From Siphonodentalium dalli (Eukaryota; Mollusca; Scaphopoda; Gadilida; Siphonodentaliidae): a stretch of DNA of 64,000 bases. The notes under the pieces are model-generated. The model did no database searches, had not been told where the DNA came from, and worked only from the letters and a program-made list of their open reading frames with translations. The position numbers and the translations under genes were made by a program. The stretch is from contig CP136069.1 of the NCBI GenBank assembly GCA_032622095.1, positions 1,116,001-1,180,000 on the forward strand. The letters are read 5' to 3'. Positions 1 through 10,073 of the stretch are shown in pieces. Each line of letters begins with the position of its first letter. The stretch's first letter is position 1.

Positions 1-168
1 CACCAAATATGAACCCATTTGGTCCTACGGTTCCAGAGGAGAAGATGTTCAAAGAATTGTTGACGGACGGATGGACGGACGGACAGACGGATGGACGGAC
101 GGACGACGGACGAGGAGTGATGACTATAGCTCCACCAGAGACTTCGTCTCAGGTGAGCTAAAAACACA
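1..168 (+). repeat. Dispersed repeat R1, 3' tail with GGAC/GGAT microsatellite
   Basis: The segment begins 'CACCAAATATGAACCCATTT', runs into a (GGAC/GGAT)n stretch at about 61-115 and ends 'GAGGAGTGATGACTATAGC'. A diverged copy of the same order of motifs (CACCAAATATGAAC, AGAAGATGTT, AAGAATTGTTGA, GGACGAGGAGTGAT) lies at about 17628-17735, so this is a dispersed repeat tail and not unique sequence. No coding content. Confidence 0.7.
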
Positions 169-410
169 GATAACCATGTAGCTACTATCATTTTACCCAT
201 ACACCACATCAATAACCATACAAACAATCCCTGTATAGCTATACACTTCACACATGATCATAGTTACCCCTTGTATACCTATGCATCTCACCATGGACAC
301 ACCACCCCATTGCCATATAGCCACTCCATCGCACCATTCATGACATACAATAACTCCCAGTAGAACTATTCACCTCATCTATGGCCATACATTCACTCCC
401 TGGCAGCCAT
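165..410. repeat. Degenerate tandem repeat, roughly 40-50 bp period
   Basis: Successive blocks repeat a loose pattern of 'CC..TATAGCTAT.CACTTCAC.CATG..CATA' (for example around 220-262, 265-305, 310-350 and 355-395). Similarity between blocks is low and the period is irregular, so this is probably an old decayed minisatellite. Confidence 0.35.
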
Positions 411-1488
411 TTTGACATATACCATATATTGAATTGATTGTGATGCTAATGGTCGAGAGTAGCCAATTAGTGTGGTTTCATTCAGTTCCGTTTGGACGTT
501 CTGCCCATTTTCGTTCAAAAATATGGCAAGAAGACATTTTTGCAAAATTCCATACTACAGTACATCATTTAAAATTAATGTGTCATGCCTCAGAAGGTAC
601 AGGGACAATGAGAATGAAACATGTAGTAGTCAGTGGAGTAAGTAACATGGATAATAACCAAGTGAGTCACAATTTGCTTTTGGAACAGAGAATAATGTTC
701 GGAATATATGTAAACAAAATTAATCAACTTTTTACAAATAAGGTTGCCATTTTGGAATCCATCTTGAGTAATTTTGTCTAAAAACACATCAGTGTGACGC
801 ATTTAAAACAGATCAATGCAATAAATATCTTTGATACCAAATTTTTTGCCAATTTTGTGATAGAAAAATCCAATATTTCTGGTAATGTCAGTGGTTACAT
901 TGGTAATGTTAGAATTTAATGTATATAAGACAGAATAGCCATTTTATTCATTAACCATAACGTGTAAGTGATTACATGGCATGTTGGGCCAATTTACCAT
1001 TGTGGTCTCCATTTTGGCAGCCATTTTCAGCTCAAGGGACAATTTTGGTTCCATTGAGTTAAAATATTCATAAGTAATTGTATGCCTCACTTAGTTTACA
1101 CAGTTCTGTCCATTTCTTGTTAAAAGATGACAAGAATCTGTGAATTTTGGTGAAATTTCATACCGAGTTCTGTAAAATCTCATTATTCTTGGACGGGAGT
1201 TCAAATTTTATCCTAAACATGTGGCATTATATCTTGCTGAATCATACTTAATCTATATGCCAAATTTTAAATCGGCTATTTTATGGTAAGATTGATTGCG
1301 TCATTTAATAAATTATATAATCACGAAACGCTCTTTAAATTTGGAATACCCATTAAGAGAGGGGTTAAAGTGAATTTCAGACTGGCTCCAAATCTAATAT
1401 CAATTAGTATGTGAATATGTACATATATGCAAAGTTTCATGCTTTAGTCACATATTTAACAATTGCCTTGAAAATTAGACTTAATCTA
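411..1488. other. No gene seen; old dispersed-repeat DNA
   Basis: Short open frames here (for example 434-781) have no recognisable domain, no splice signals and AT-driven composition. The stretches at about 480-555 and 1080-1170 look like diverged copies of one repeat ('GTTC.GTCCATTT..GTT.AAA', 'AAATTTCATAC'). 'GCCATTTTGG'-type motifs recur at about 744, 941 and 1010. I see no supported gene. Confidence 0.5.
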
Positions 1489-3544
1489 TGCACCCCCCCC
1501 CCAGGACTCAACTTCACCCCACAAATTTTCTTCCTTAAGAACTCCTATAATTTTTTTCACTTGTTAACAAGAACAAAAAGTGGCCGTAGAGACTCCAGAC
1601 AAGATGGCGTCCATCATGGCGGCCATTTTTTTTAAATGCACCATGTCTCTTTGATCGCCGTTATAGTGAAGATGATATCACATGCGGTCTTGTTTTCCGC
1701 TCGATTCGTTATGCTAATATACAACACTTACAAATTAGCCAAAAATCCGACACCAGAATTCAATATGGCGGCCAGGATGGCCGCCAAAATGTGAAAATAT
1801 GCTATTTTTCTGACATGTTACCACCTTTCGTTTGTCTCTGTGGGAAAATGTTGGCATATTTGCGTCATGTTATACATTTATCATGTAGAGGAGTCATTTT
1901 CGACCACAGGGGGACCATAATATACATTCATTGCGGGATATTTTTGTCCGATATCACGGTTTCCCAAATGCCGGTATAATAGGTCAAAGCCGAATCTACG
2001 TTAATAACGCGATGTAATGTTTCGAATCAATGGCCACCAGAAATAAAAAATCGCCGAAAATCGCTGATTTTAACATCAGTGAGCATTATTGTCATGAAAA
2101 CTCCACACCTGCTTACTATTGTGAGTTGGGAACACTTAGGCGAAGAACTTTCCTTGTACCATATCCAAATAAAAGTACCCCAAATCCAAAATGGCGCCCA
2201 CAATGGCGGACAGATTTTGAAAAATCACCGAAATTCCCTCATATTCGCATCATTGGGCATTATTGTTGAGACAACTCCATCCATGCTTACAGTTGAGTTG
2301 GAAATACTGAGGTGAAGTAATTACCTTCCATCTCATGCAAGAAATGGTTTTCCAAATCGTTGATGGTGGCCAAAATGGCGATCGAAATTTGAAAACAAGT
2401 CTACATTCCTTTACTTTCTTACGATGGGCGTTATTGTTTCGCGATTTCGATCCACCATTACATATTGATATTGAATAGTGACATCAAGTATTCACTAGGG
2501 TTTGGAAATTGATACTCACAGCCAAGATCGCTGCTAAATTGGCGGCTATAAATTGAAAAGAAATCGATATTTTCACATATTAATTTCAACTTTTTGTCAT
2601 AATATCGGTATGTATGGACGAAACTGTACATACACCATCTACTAGTTCAACTTGAAAGTATCAAAACGCATAACATAGCTCGTATCCTTCTGGAAAGATG
2701 AAAACCACAATTAATATTGCGATGTGGCATTTCGAAATCCATTCTCCACTTAGCGCCGATAATGGCCGTAAGCGTATAGGTGCGCCAAATAGTTATATCA
2801 GAACAATTACCTGATAACAGATTCTGATTTGCAGTGTCACGTCCATAAGTATCTGGACCAGCTTCCATTTCTTTGTCTGATAAATCTAGGTAGCTCACAC
2901 CGACAAAGTATTCACCACTTCCTGAGAGTAGGGTCCCTCTAATCATAACGTTTCAAACAATTCATTTTCCGGTGTCTAGCTTACGATTTAAAATATTTGC
3001 TAAATATGATATTTGTGCGTCATCCTGAACTATGAAGGCATATGACCGATGAGTATACAAGCTTACAGAAGGTCATCTTTATGTATGTGTCTCATACCCA
3101 TGGGGATATAACTACATGCACACCTGGCGAACCAGTTAGTTAGTCACTTCTCAATAGATGGATCGTCAACTCACAAACTCAGCGAACGTATTGGCATATG
3201 TGGACAACTTGGACAGTGTTTCAAAGGTTGCTAGCTGTCTCATTCCCTTGGACAGATGTCTATCTGCTAAGGAGAAGACCATAGTGTACAGACTACCCAC
3301 ACTTCTTGACCATGATCCGAAGCAAACTGTGTGACGCCCCGCATTTGTCTCGTCAAATATCTCCCAGCAGAGAGGAACAATGCTCGCGGTGCTAGTTTAT
3401 GGACATGCGCCATGATAGTGGGAATGAAATGGGCCACGGTATACACCACCCCTACACCTGGTGCATGTTTAAGATATAGACTGTCATGCGTGTCGGTTTT
3501 ATTTGGTGTGGTAAGATTGTATTTCCACATCCGTTTCGAAGCCT
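1489..3544 (+). repeat. Left arm of the foldback structure
   Basis: The arm is built from successive modules of about 130-160 bp. Each opens with an ATGGCGGC/GGCCACC-type motif and is followed by 'GGGCATTATTGT...ACAACTCCA..CATGCTTAC..TGAGTTGGAAATACT' (about 2030-2165, 2190-2350 and 2365-2530). Beyond about 2640 the arm changes character, and toward 3270-3540 it contains broken open stretches (for example 3267-3530 on the minus strand) that could be decayed coding DNA. No domain was recognised. Confidence 0.8.
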
Positions 3545-4141
3545 TTCTGATTGAACTACGTACATTTTTGTCTGTATAATACTATGCTAGCCTCCCTCAA
3601 AACAGTCGGATGGACTGAAGGATAATGTCTTTATAGCATGAATGTATACGTTTTTTGTTATCCTCTCTCAGGGTTAGTGTAAGTACAGTCAGTACGTTGG
3701 CGGTATTATTCAAGAAAATGTCAGGAACTGTGGTGCATTTATTTCACTATGTATTTAAAGAACAATTTACAGTCTCGATGGCAATGGCTGTGGACGTTAT
3801 GGTCATATAGCTTTATATATATAACTTTAGAATATAGCAGTTAATGTCTCATGCAGGAAAATGATCGCAATGGTGATGTTACCAATAAATCACTTGGTGT
3901 ACCAACGTTTGTTGAACTGAATGCAAGAGCTCATCAACGTAACATTCCTCTCGATGTTCTTCGCGTTGTACATTTCACCCTTTTGTTGATGGCATTTGTA
4001 CTTTCTTGAACCATACCATCCAGCGTGAGTATGACATATCAACCAACTATCAAAGGTATCGCCTTTAAGACTACACTCCAGTCTTGGTGGGGCTTATACA
4101 GCAGTAGCCAATGGCACACGCCTGGTCCAGCTGTTTAAGCA
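3545..4141. other. Spacer between the foldback arms
   Basis: 597 bp with no clear counterpart on the other side. It holds one small open frame (3851-4009, separate entry) and an AT-rich tract near 3810-3830. No terminal repeats or RNA genes were seen. Confidence 0.5.
3851..4009 (+). CDS. Small ORF in the foldback spacer, possibly a decayed coding fragment
   Basis: ATG at 3851 to TGA at 4007-4009, 52 codons. The translation begins MQENDRNGDV and ends HFTLLLMAFVLS. The first 40 residues are polar with a protein-like mix (VPTFVELNARAHQRNIPLDV) and the end is hydrophobic. It sits in the unpaired loop of the foldback, where an autonomous element would carry its gene. I do not recognise the protein. 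It may be an exon remnant of a lost element gene or chance. Confidence 0.2.
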   Translation: MQENDRNGDVTNKSLGVPTFVELNARAHQRNIPLDVLRVVHFTLLLMAFVLS

Positions 4142-6384
4142 CGGCTTCCAAACGGATGGGAACATACAATCTTAGCATATACAAGGAAAGCAAAGCCACA
4201 CATGAGATCCTGTCTGAATCTAAAACATAACAAAATAAGGGGCGGTGCAGTCATGGTCCAATTTCATCTCCACTATCATGACACATACCCGCAAACTAGC
4301 ACCGTGTGTATTGTTATCATCTGCTTGGATATGTTCGATGAGACGAGTGCTGGACGCCAACAAGCTTGTTCTTGTGATCATGTTCAATGAGTTTGGGTAT
4401 ATTATGCATTATGGTCTTCTACGCCTTAGCAGAAATGCATCCGTCAAATGTCGGGTTTTCAACATTCGAACCCATATTCAGAAGTTGTCCGGGTACGTCA
4501 GTGCATTAGATGAGTATGCGAATTGATGAACCATATATTGGGAAGTGGCTGTTTGGGAAGATCACCAGGTGTACACGTTGTTATCCCCATTAGGTCACCA
4601 AAGCTGACAATACGCAGATAGATAGGTCCTTCTGAAAGCTAGTATACGCATCGACCGAATACCTTTCTAGTGTATCGCACAAGATGACGCCTATACCCCA
4701 TATGTAGCATCTGCATTATACCATAAGCTATACCACAAAGAAGCTCGCTAAGAATTCCAAGCTTTCGAAACAAACACGTGAGCTGGACACAGGCATATGT
4801 ATTGTTTGAAACATTCCGATTAGTGGCACCCTTCTACAAAGAAGTGTAGTAAACTGTTGTTGTGAGTGAGATAGATTAATCTGACGAAGAGACGGAAACG
4901 GGTCTAGATAATGCTGAATGTGGCAATTCAGAATAAGCTCAGGTACTGTTGTTTTGATTCTTGGAAGTCATAATATGACTATTCGGCACACCTATATACT
5001 GTTACGGCCAGTATGAGCCCTTAGTGGAGAATGGATTTTTAAATGCCACATCGCGATTGTGGGTTGTCATCGTTCAAAAAGGCTACGACTTACATTGGAA
5101 CTAATATATGGTTTATATTATGTACCGTTCCGTCTATACAAATCGACATTATGACAAAAAATTGAAATTAGTATGTGATAATATCGGCTTCTTTTCAATT
5201 TCTGGCCGCCAGTTTGGCCGCCATATTGACTGTGAGTATCACTTGCCAAACCCTAATGAATAATGCATACATATCAACATGTAATGGTGGGTAGAAATCG
5301 CGAAACAATAACGCCCATCCTAAGAAAGTAAAGGAATGTAGGCGTATTTTCAAATTTCGGTCGCCATTTTGGCGGCCATCTTCAATTTGGAAAACCATTT
5401 CTTGCATGAGATGTAAGGTAATTACTTCACCTCAGTATTTCCAACTCAACTGTATGCATGGATGGAATTGTCTCGACAATAATGCCCAATGATGTGAATA
5501 TGAGGGAATTTCGGTGATTTTTCAAAATCTGTCCGCCATTGTGGGCGCCATTTTCGATTTGGGGTACTTTTATTTGGATACGGTACAAGGAAAGTTATTC
5601 GTCTAAGTGTTCCCAACACACAATAGTAAGCAGGTGTGGAGTTTTCATGACAATAATGCTCACTGATGTTAAAATCAGCGATTTTTTATTTCTGGTGGCC
5701 ATTTTGGCCGCCATCTTGGATTTGGGTAAATATTCCTCAACTCAGATATAAGAGGAATCCTAGCTCGAGTATCTCCTGCACATATGTATGCATGGATGTT
5801 GTTATAATAGCAATAACATTCATTGATTCGAAACATTACATCGCGTTATTAACGTAGATTCGGCTTTGACCTATTATACCGGCATTTGGGAAAACGTGAT
5901 ATCGGACAAAAATATCCCGCATTGAATGTATATTATGGTCCCCATGTGGTCGAAAATGACTCCTCTATATGATAAATGTATAACATGACGCAAATATGCC
6001 AACATTTTCCCACAGAGACAAACGAAAGGTGGTAACATGTCAGAAAAATAGCATATTTTCACATTTCGGCGGCCATCTTGGCCGCCATATTCGATTCTGG
6101 TGTCGGATTTTTGGCTAATTTGTAAGGGCTGTATATTAGCATAACGAATCGAGCGGAAAACAAGACTGCATGTGATATCATCTTTACTATAACAGCGATC
6201 AAAGAGACATGGTGCATTTAAAAAAAAAAAAATGGCCGCCATGATGGACGCCATCTTGTCTGGAGTCTCTGCTGCCACTTTTTATTCTTGTTAACAAGTG
6301 AAAAAAATTATAGGAGACCTTAAGGAAGAAAATTAGTGGGGTGAAGTTGAGTCCTGGGGGGGGGGGGGGGGGGGGGAGGGTGCA
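4142..6384 (-). repeat. Right arm of the foldback structure
   Basis: This is the reverse complement of the left arm, but about 190 bp longer. Most of the difference is a roughly 113-bp block near 5705-5830 (TCAACTCAGATATAAGAGG... to CAATAACATTCATTG), which the left arm lacks at about 2030. That is consistent with loss of one module on the left. Several overlapping open frames (for example 4202-4390, 4245-4526, 5874-6278) are by-products of repeat sequence and have no recognisable domains. Confidence 0.8.
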
Positions 6385-6724
6385 GAGGTCGACCAATATC
6401 TCCTGGACTATAAAGCAATGTATAAAATCTCTGTCAGTACCAGGCACCCTTCAGAATTTACTTTTCCAAATGTGGTAGAGTGAATGTTGCATGTTATTTT
6501 GTGGCAGAATGAGTGTAGCACCTTTAAATTCACATTTTGCAAAGCACATGGAATTGTTTACATAAATATCACTTATTCACTATTAACCAATAATAAAAGG
6601 CCGCTCGGCCACAGTGTCCCCCGAACCGGTGGCTTCATTTGGAGCGGAGGCTTTGTAGAAGTATACTATATGGATAAGACACTTGTGCATTGTCTCATTA
6701 CTGTCATGCATACAAATAACCAAA
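6385..6724. other. No gene seen
   Basis: Unique-looking AT-rich DNA between the foldback and repeat R1. It contains a GC-richer patch at about 6600-6655 (GGCCGCTCGGCC, a short palindrome). The open frame spanning 6484-6798 has no domain and runs into R1, so it is not taken as a gene. Confidence 0.4.
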
Positions 6725-7353
6725 TCTTTAAAAAAATCTTAAAGTCAAAATATAACCTCAAATTGGCACAAAATGAAGAAAATTACAAGAAAAATTGAAT
6801 TTTCTAAGTCGAAAAGCCCATAACTCTCATCGGTTCAAACTCAAATTCGTCGAACTTGATCTGTCTTTTGTGCTAGTAAACCTACATACATGTATACCAA
6901 ATTTAATTTCATTCAGTACACATTTACTAAAGTTTTCATCCGGAAACCTCAAATTGGCAAAAATTCTAAGTCAAAAAGGGACATACTCTGGTGAAAATTG
7001 GCGGGCGGAACCCGAATTCGAACTTGACCTGTGTTTTGCTGGGAGAAAGAGACACACCATATTTGATTTAAATCTGATTAACTGTACTAAAGTTATCATC
7101 CGGACACCAACTTTTGGGGTTTTATATGTCCGGTCGGCGGACAAAAAAGGGCCATAACTCTCGCAAAAATTATCGGATTAAACCGAAATTCGAACTTGAG
7201 CTGTATTTTGATATAAGTAATCCACAAAAAAACGGGTTTTGCATATAAACAATCCAAAATCAAGTTATCATCCGGAAACCAAAAAAAAGAAGAAAATTGA
7301 ATTTTCTATGTCGAAAAAGGGGCATAACTCTGCCAAAAATGGTCGGGCAGAAC
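6725..7353 (+). repeat. Dispersed repeat R1, left part (split by hAT)
   Basis: Tandem modules of about 150 bp, each following the order 'AAGTC.AAAA.GG.CATAACTC', 'TTCGAACTTGACCTGT.TTTG', 'ACTAAAGTTATCATCCGGAA' (about 6800, 6965, 7130 and 7300). The last module is cut at 7353 inside 'GGGCAGAACC' and resumes at 9349/9357, so the intervening element inserted into a pre-existing R1 copy. Other R1 copies lie at about 17015-17335, 17520-17740 and 19310-19560. Confidence 0.8.
7346..7353. repeat. hAT target-site duplication, left copy
   Basis: GGCAGAAC, identical to 9349-9356. Joining the flanks at one copy restores an uninterrupted R1 module. Confidence 0.93.
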
Positions 7354-7363
7354 CAGGGTTGGG

Positions 7364-7515
7364 GTAATTGTAATTTGTAATTGTAATTGAATGTAATTAA
7401 TTACATTTTCCCAAGTAATTGGATGTAATTTGTAATTGAAGGTTTTTTTCAATTACATGTAATTGAATGTAATTAATTACATTGAGAAAAGGGGTGTAAT
7501 TTTAATTACATTTCA
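7364..7515. repeat. hAT left subterminal AATTAC-rich repeats
   Basis: Many copies of TGTAATT/AATTACA. The 16-nt palindrome ATGTAATTAATTACAT occurs exactly at 7391-7406 and 7467-7482. The right end carries matching motifs. In hAT elements, short subterminal repeats like these are the usual transposase-binding sites; that role here is inferred. Confidence 0.75.
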
Positions 7516-7646
7516 ATTACATTCAACAAATACTGACCAATATCACAAGTTAACACATCATCATTTGTTGTTGCAAGTTTGTATATAACTGCATCACTGA
7601 CTATCAAGCAATCATTATCTCTTTGCCTCTATTAGAGTCATTAGCG

Positions 7647-7793
7647 ATGCCTTCTCAAAGATTTTCATTCATTAGGCAACATTTTACCTTGCCCAATGAT
7701 ATTTCTGACAAATTCAAAGCTACATGTAAACATTGTCCAACACTGATTTCGGGTTCAGCAAAAGCAACTTCATATTTCATCACACATCTAAAG
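7647..7793 (+). pseudogene. hAT transposase exon 1, BED-type zinc finger
   Basis: ATG at 7647 gives MPSQRFSFIRQHF..., with a CKHC pair and a HLK end at residue 49, followed by a consensus donor (AAG|GTAAGT; GT at 7794-7795). A splice to the acceptor TTTGTTTCAG (ending 8790) continues in phase as RKHRDQYE. This completes a C-X2-C...H-X4-H finger (HLKRKH), the DNA-binding module at the N terminus of hAT transposases. An upstream in-frame TTG at 7623 is not a likely start. The gene is broken downstream (next entry), so at most a short DNA-binding peptide could be made. Such peptides can compete with full transposase, but that is speculation for this copy. Confidence 0.85.
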
Positions 7794-8790
7794 GTAAGTC
7801 ATGTTGAATTTTATTTTATATTGTTTATATATGTTATTGTTATTATTATATGTATATGTTTTAATACACCTACAATAATGTGTATATCATCATGACAATA
7901 TGTACATAATTAATACAAGTACATGTATTGAATTAAAAAAAAAAAAAAAATTCATTAACATTATTGTTGTTTCTGAACATTCCCGGAATATATCTTTAAA
8001 AGTAATACATTCATTTTAAAACAATAATTGTTTTATAACATTAATAATAAATGCATTTTGTCTTCATAACAAAACATCATTTAGTCTATTTGTTTTGAGC
8101 TTAACTGTATTCACCTCCATATCTGGTCAGTTTTGTGCACTTAATCTGTCTTGCTGTCCTAATTATATGTTTGCTTGTTGTGGATTTCCCTCCTTTAAGT
8201 GAGGAGCACCCCATTATATTGGGTATATAAAATAATGGAAGTAAAAATAAGTCAAATAAAACCAGGTAAAACTGCAATAATGATAAAATAGTTGGTAAAA
8301 TTGTGGTACTTGTGAGTTAAAAGATTTGTGTGTGCGTAAGTTGCACTTAAGAACTTTTAAGTTGAGCTTTCATATGTACATATGTACATATGTACATGTA
8401 TATTTTTGTTTTGTTTTTAAGATTGGTATAGTTAAAATTGTTGTATTGACAAGAATATTTACAGGTAGTTGTTTTGCCTGTACAGCTCGGCTAGTTTGTC
8501 ATTTTATATGTGCTTGTCTGCTTCTGTTTTTAAAGTGTTTACTCTATGCACATGAATTGAGTATAAGAAATTTCTTGCCAGTATATGACTCCACTGCAGT
8601 ATTTTATCAATGCGTTAATCCCCTAACAAAGGCAGCATTAGGCAGGTGGCCTGTTTTACTTCATAATCCTGATTATGTCATTGTGTGTGATTTACAACCC
8701 TAGCTGGCTTGATTGTTTTAATCCCTGCTATTAGTATGTAGGCAAATTATACATAATGATGTATCTTAATGTTAATTATTTTTGTTTCAG

Positions 8791-9013
8791 CGGAAACATA
8801 GGGATCAATATGAGCGCCCTCTTCAGTTTCAAGGATGAAGTGCCAACTACACTGATCCTCACAACTGACAGTGATGAGGTTACAAAATATCTGCAGGAAC
8901 CATGCGTGCCCAGTGATACCAGTCCACTCACATACTGGCGACTTAATTGTACAAACTTTCCTGGGTTAAGCCTGCTAGCTGCAATTCGAAAGAATGATGA
9001 TGGTCAGGTGTAA
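8791..9013 (+). pseudogene. hAT transposase last exon, deletion-fused C-terminal domain
   Basis: After the acceptor at 8790 the exon-1 frame reads RKHRDQYERPLQFQG and stops at TGA. A second frame, from about 8837 to the TAA at 9011-9013, carries the hAT C-terminal dimerisation signature: EVTKYLQEP, then SPLTYWRLN, then FPGLSLLA. The catalytic middle (hundreds of residues in intact hAT proteins) has been deleted and the join is out of frame. AATAAA at 9124-9129 is the probable poly(A) signal. The 1 kb between 7794 and 8790 is a non-coding intron (stops in all frames, A-run at 7935-7950, CATATGTA repeats near 8370-8400). Confidence 0.88.
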
Positions 9014-9195
9014 CCACCACATCAAATGAACAATTTGTGCTCTACATGTAGTTGTTGTTTTATTGTTTTGTTTACATTGTTTCACTGTGTTACATTAATT
9101 TGCTTTTATATTTTATGTATATCAATAAAGTTCATCAAACACAAATGACTTTCCTCCTTGAAGCTCTTCCCGAATCCCGATTTTCATTAACCAAA

Positions 9196-9338
9196 GTAAT
9201 TGTAATTGTAATTGAACCAATGTAATTGAACCAATGTAATTGTAATTGTAATTAATTACATTGCATTTCCAATGTAATTGTAATTTTAATTGACATATTT
9301 CAATGTAATTGTAATTAATTACATTTCAATGTAATTGA
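9196..9338. repeat. hAT right subterminal AATTAC-rich repeats
   Basis: TGTAATTAATTACA at 9247-9260 and 9310-9323, with further GTAATTGTAATT copies, mirroring the left end of the element. Probably cis sites needed for transposition. Confidence 0.75.
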
Positions 9339-9348
9339 CCCAACCCTG

Positions 9349-9356
9349 GGCAGAAC
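9349..9356. repeat. hAT target-site duplication, right copy
   Basis: GGCAGAAC, identical to 7346-7353, immediately after the terminal CCCTG. Confidence 0.93.
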
Positions 9357-9660
9357 CCAAGTTCGAACTTGACCTGTGTTTTGCTGGGAGAAAGTAATAT
9401 ACCAAATTTGGTTTGAATCCGATTAACTCTACTAAAGTTATCATCCGGAAACCAACCTTCAGGGGTTTTCCAAGTCAAAAAAGGGCCATAACTCTCGCAA
9501 AAATGGGCGGAGCAAACCCATATTCGAACTTGACCTTTATTTATGGTCTGATAAACTCACCTATGAAATTTGCTTTTGATCTAATAACCGAAACTAAAGT
9601 TATCATCCGGAAACCATTTCCGGACGCACGCACGAAAGGACGGCTCGACAGACGGACGTA
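9357..9660 (+). repeat. Dispersed repeat R1, right part
   Basis: Continues the R1 module broken at 7353 (TTCGAACTTGACCTGTGTTT, then ATCATCCGGAAACC, then GGGCCATAACTCTCGC) and ends in an ACGCACG/GACGGACG tail near 9625-9660. No coding content; the open frame at 9413-9754 is repeat-derived. Confidence 0.8.
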
Positions 9661-10020
9661 CCCACATTTGGGCACAAATTGGGTCAGTTGTCCAAAATCT
9701 TATTGGGTTCCCTTGTTGGGTATGAAAAATGTGTTCTCACAAATAGGCACATAGTGGGTCATCAATATTTTTTTGTTGGGTTCTGGTTGGGCACAATTAA
9801 AATATTGTTGGCTGCATAGATCTGTTCAGATATTTATTGGCTAAAAAATGCAGACATTGTTGAGTAAATTCAAATAAGTTGAAGTCATCTTGGGTTCTCA
9901 TTTGGGCACAAATTGGGTCAGTTGTCCAAAATCTTATTGGGTTCCCTTGTTGGGTATGAAAAAAATCCCTTGTTGGGTATGAAAAAAATCTCACAAATAG
10001 GCACATAGTGGGTCATATCA
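9661..10020 (+). repeat. TTGGGT-rich direct duplication
   Basis: A block of about 95 bp starting TTTGGGCACAAATTGGGTCA occurs at about 9666-9760 and again at about 9902-10016. The second copy contains an extra perfect 23-bp duplication (9944-9966 and 9967-9989, beginning CCCTTGTTGGGTATG). The DNA between them is also peppered with TTGGGT. No ORF is supported. Confidence 0.7.
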
Positions 10021-10073
10021 CCGGGCCATATTCGCCATATTAGAACTTAGAACTGTTGTTCAATTTGAATCCC

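Larger units (their letters stand above)
1489..6384. repeat. 4.9 kb foldback (long inverted repeat) structure
   Basis: The sequence from about 1489 to 3544 is matched, in reverse complement, by about 4142-6384, around a 597-bp spacer. The outer junctions carry a 10-nt C-run (1493-1502) and a 21-nt G-run (6356-6376), each bordered by TGCA. Matches include CAAGATGGCGTCCATCATGG near the outer ends, TGCGATGTGGCATTT mid-arm and GCTAGTTT.TGGACATG-type blocks near the inner ends. Identity is high outside and falls toward the centre. A foldback-type transposable element or an old inverted duplication would both fit. No target-site duplication could be defined, because the flanks beyond the C/G runs remain weakly similar. 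Confidence 0.85.
7354..9348 (+). mobile_element. hAT-superfamily DNA transposon, internally deleted copy
   Basis: 1,995 bp with terminal inverted repeats beginning CAGGGTTGGG (left 7354; right end ...CCCAACCCTG at 9348), flanked by a perfect 8-bp target-site duplication GGCAGAAC at 7346-7353 and 9349-9356. An 8-bp duplication and CAGGG ends are hallmarks of hAT elements. Inside are an exon encoding a BED zinc finger (7647-7793 plus the start of the exon at 8791) and a C-terminal hAT dimerisation segment (about 8837-9013) with AATAAA at 9124-9129. The RNase H-like catalytic core is missing, so this copy cannot make active transposase and would depend on another element. The clean duplication suggests a fairly recent insertion. 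Confidence 0.93.

Noticed and set aside
434-781. 115-codon plus-strand ORF near the window start
   Set aside because: AT-driven composition, opposed by another ORF on the other strand, and within old repeat sequence; no domain seen.
4415-4490. tRNA-like GGGTTCGAATG motif on the minus strand
   Set aside because: No acceptor stem, D-arm or anticodon arm can be drawn around it. No tRNA was found elsewhere by eye; tRNAscan-SE would settle this.
3267-4526. Foldback inner arms as a functional transposase gene
   Set aside because: Open stretches are short, differ between the arms and contain stops. No catalytic motif or known transposase domain is visible.
5874-6278. 134-codon minus-strand ORF in the foldback right arm
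   Set aside because: Repeat-derived modules with a near copy inversely in the left arm that is not open over the same length; no domain.
8326-8703. 125-codon ORF inside the hAT element as part of the transposase
   Set aside because: Hydrophobic, Cys/Tyr-rich translation unlike hAT catalytic regions. It lies between a good donor (7794) and acceptor (8790), so it is intron.
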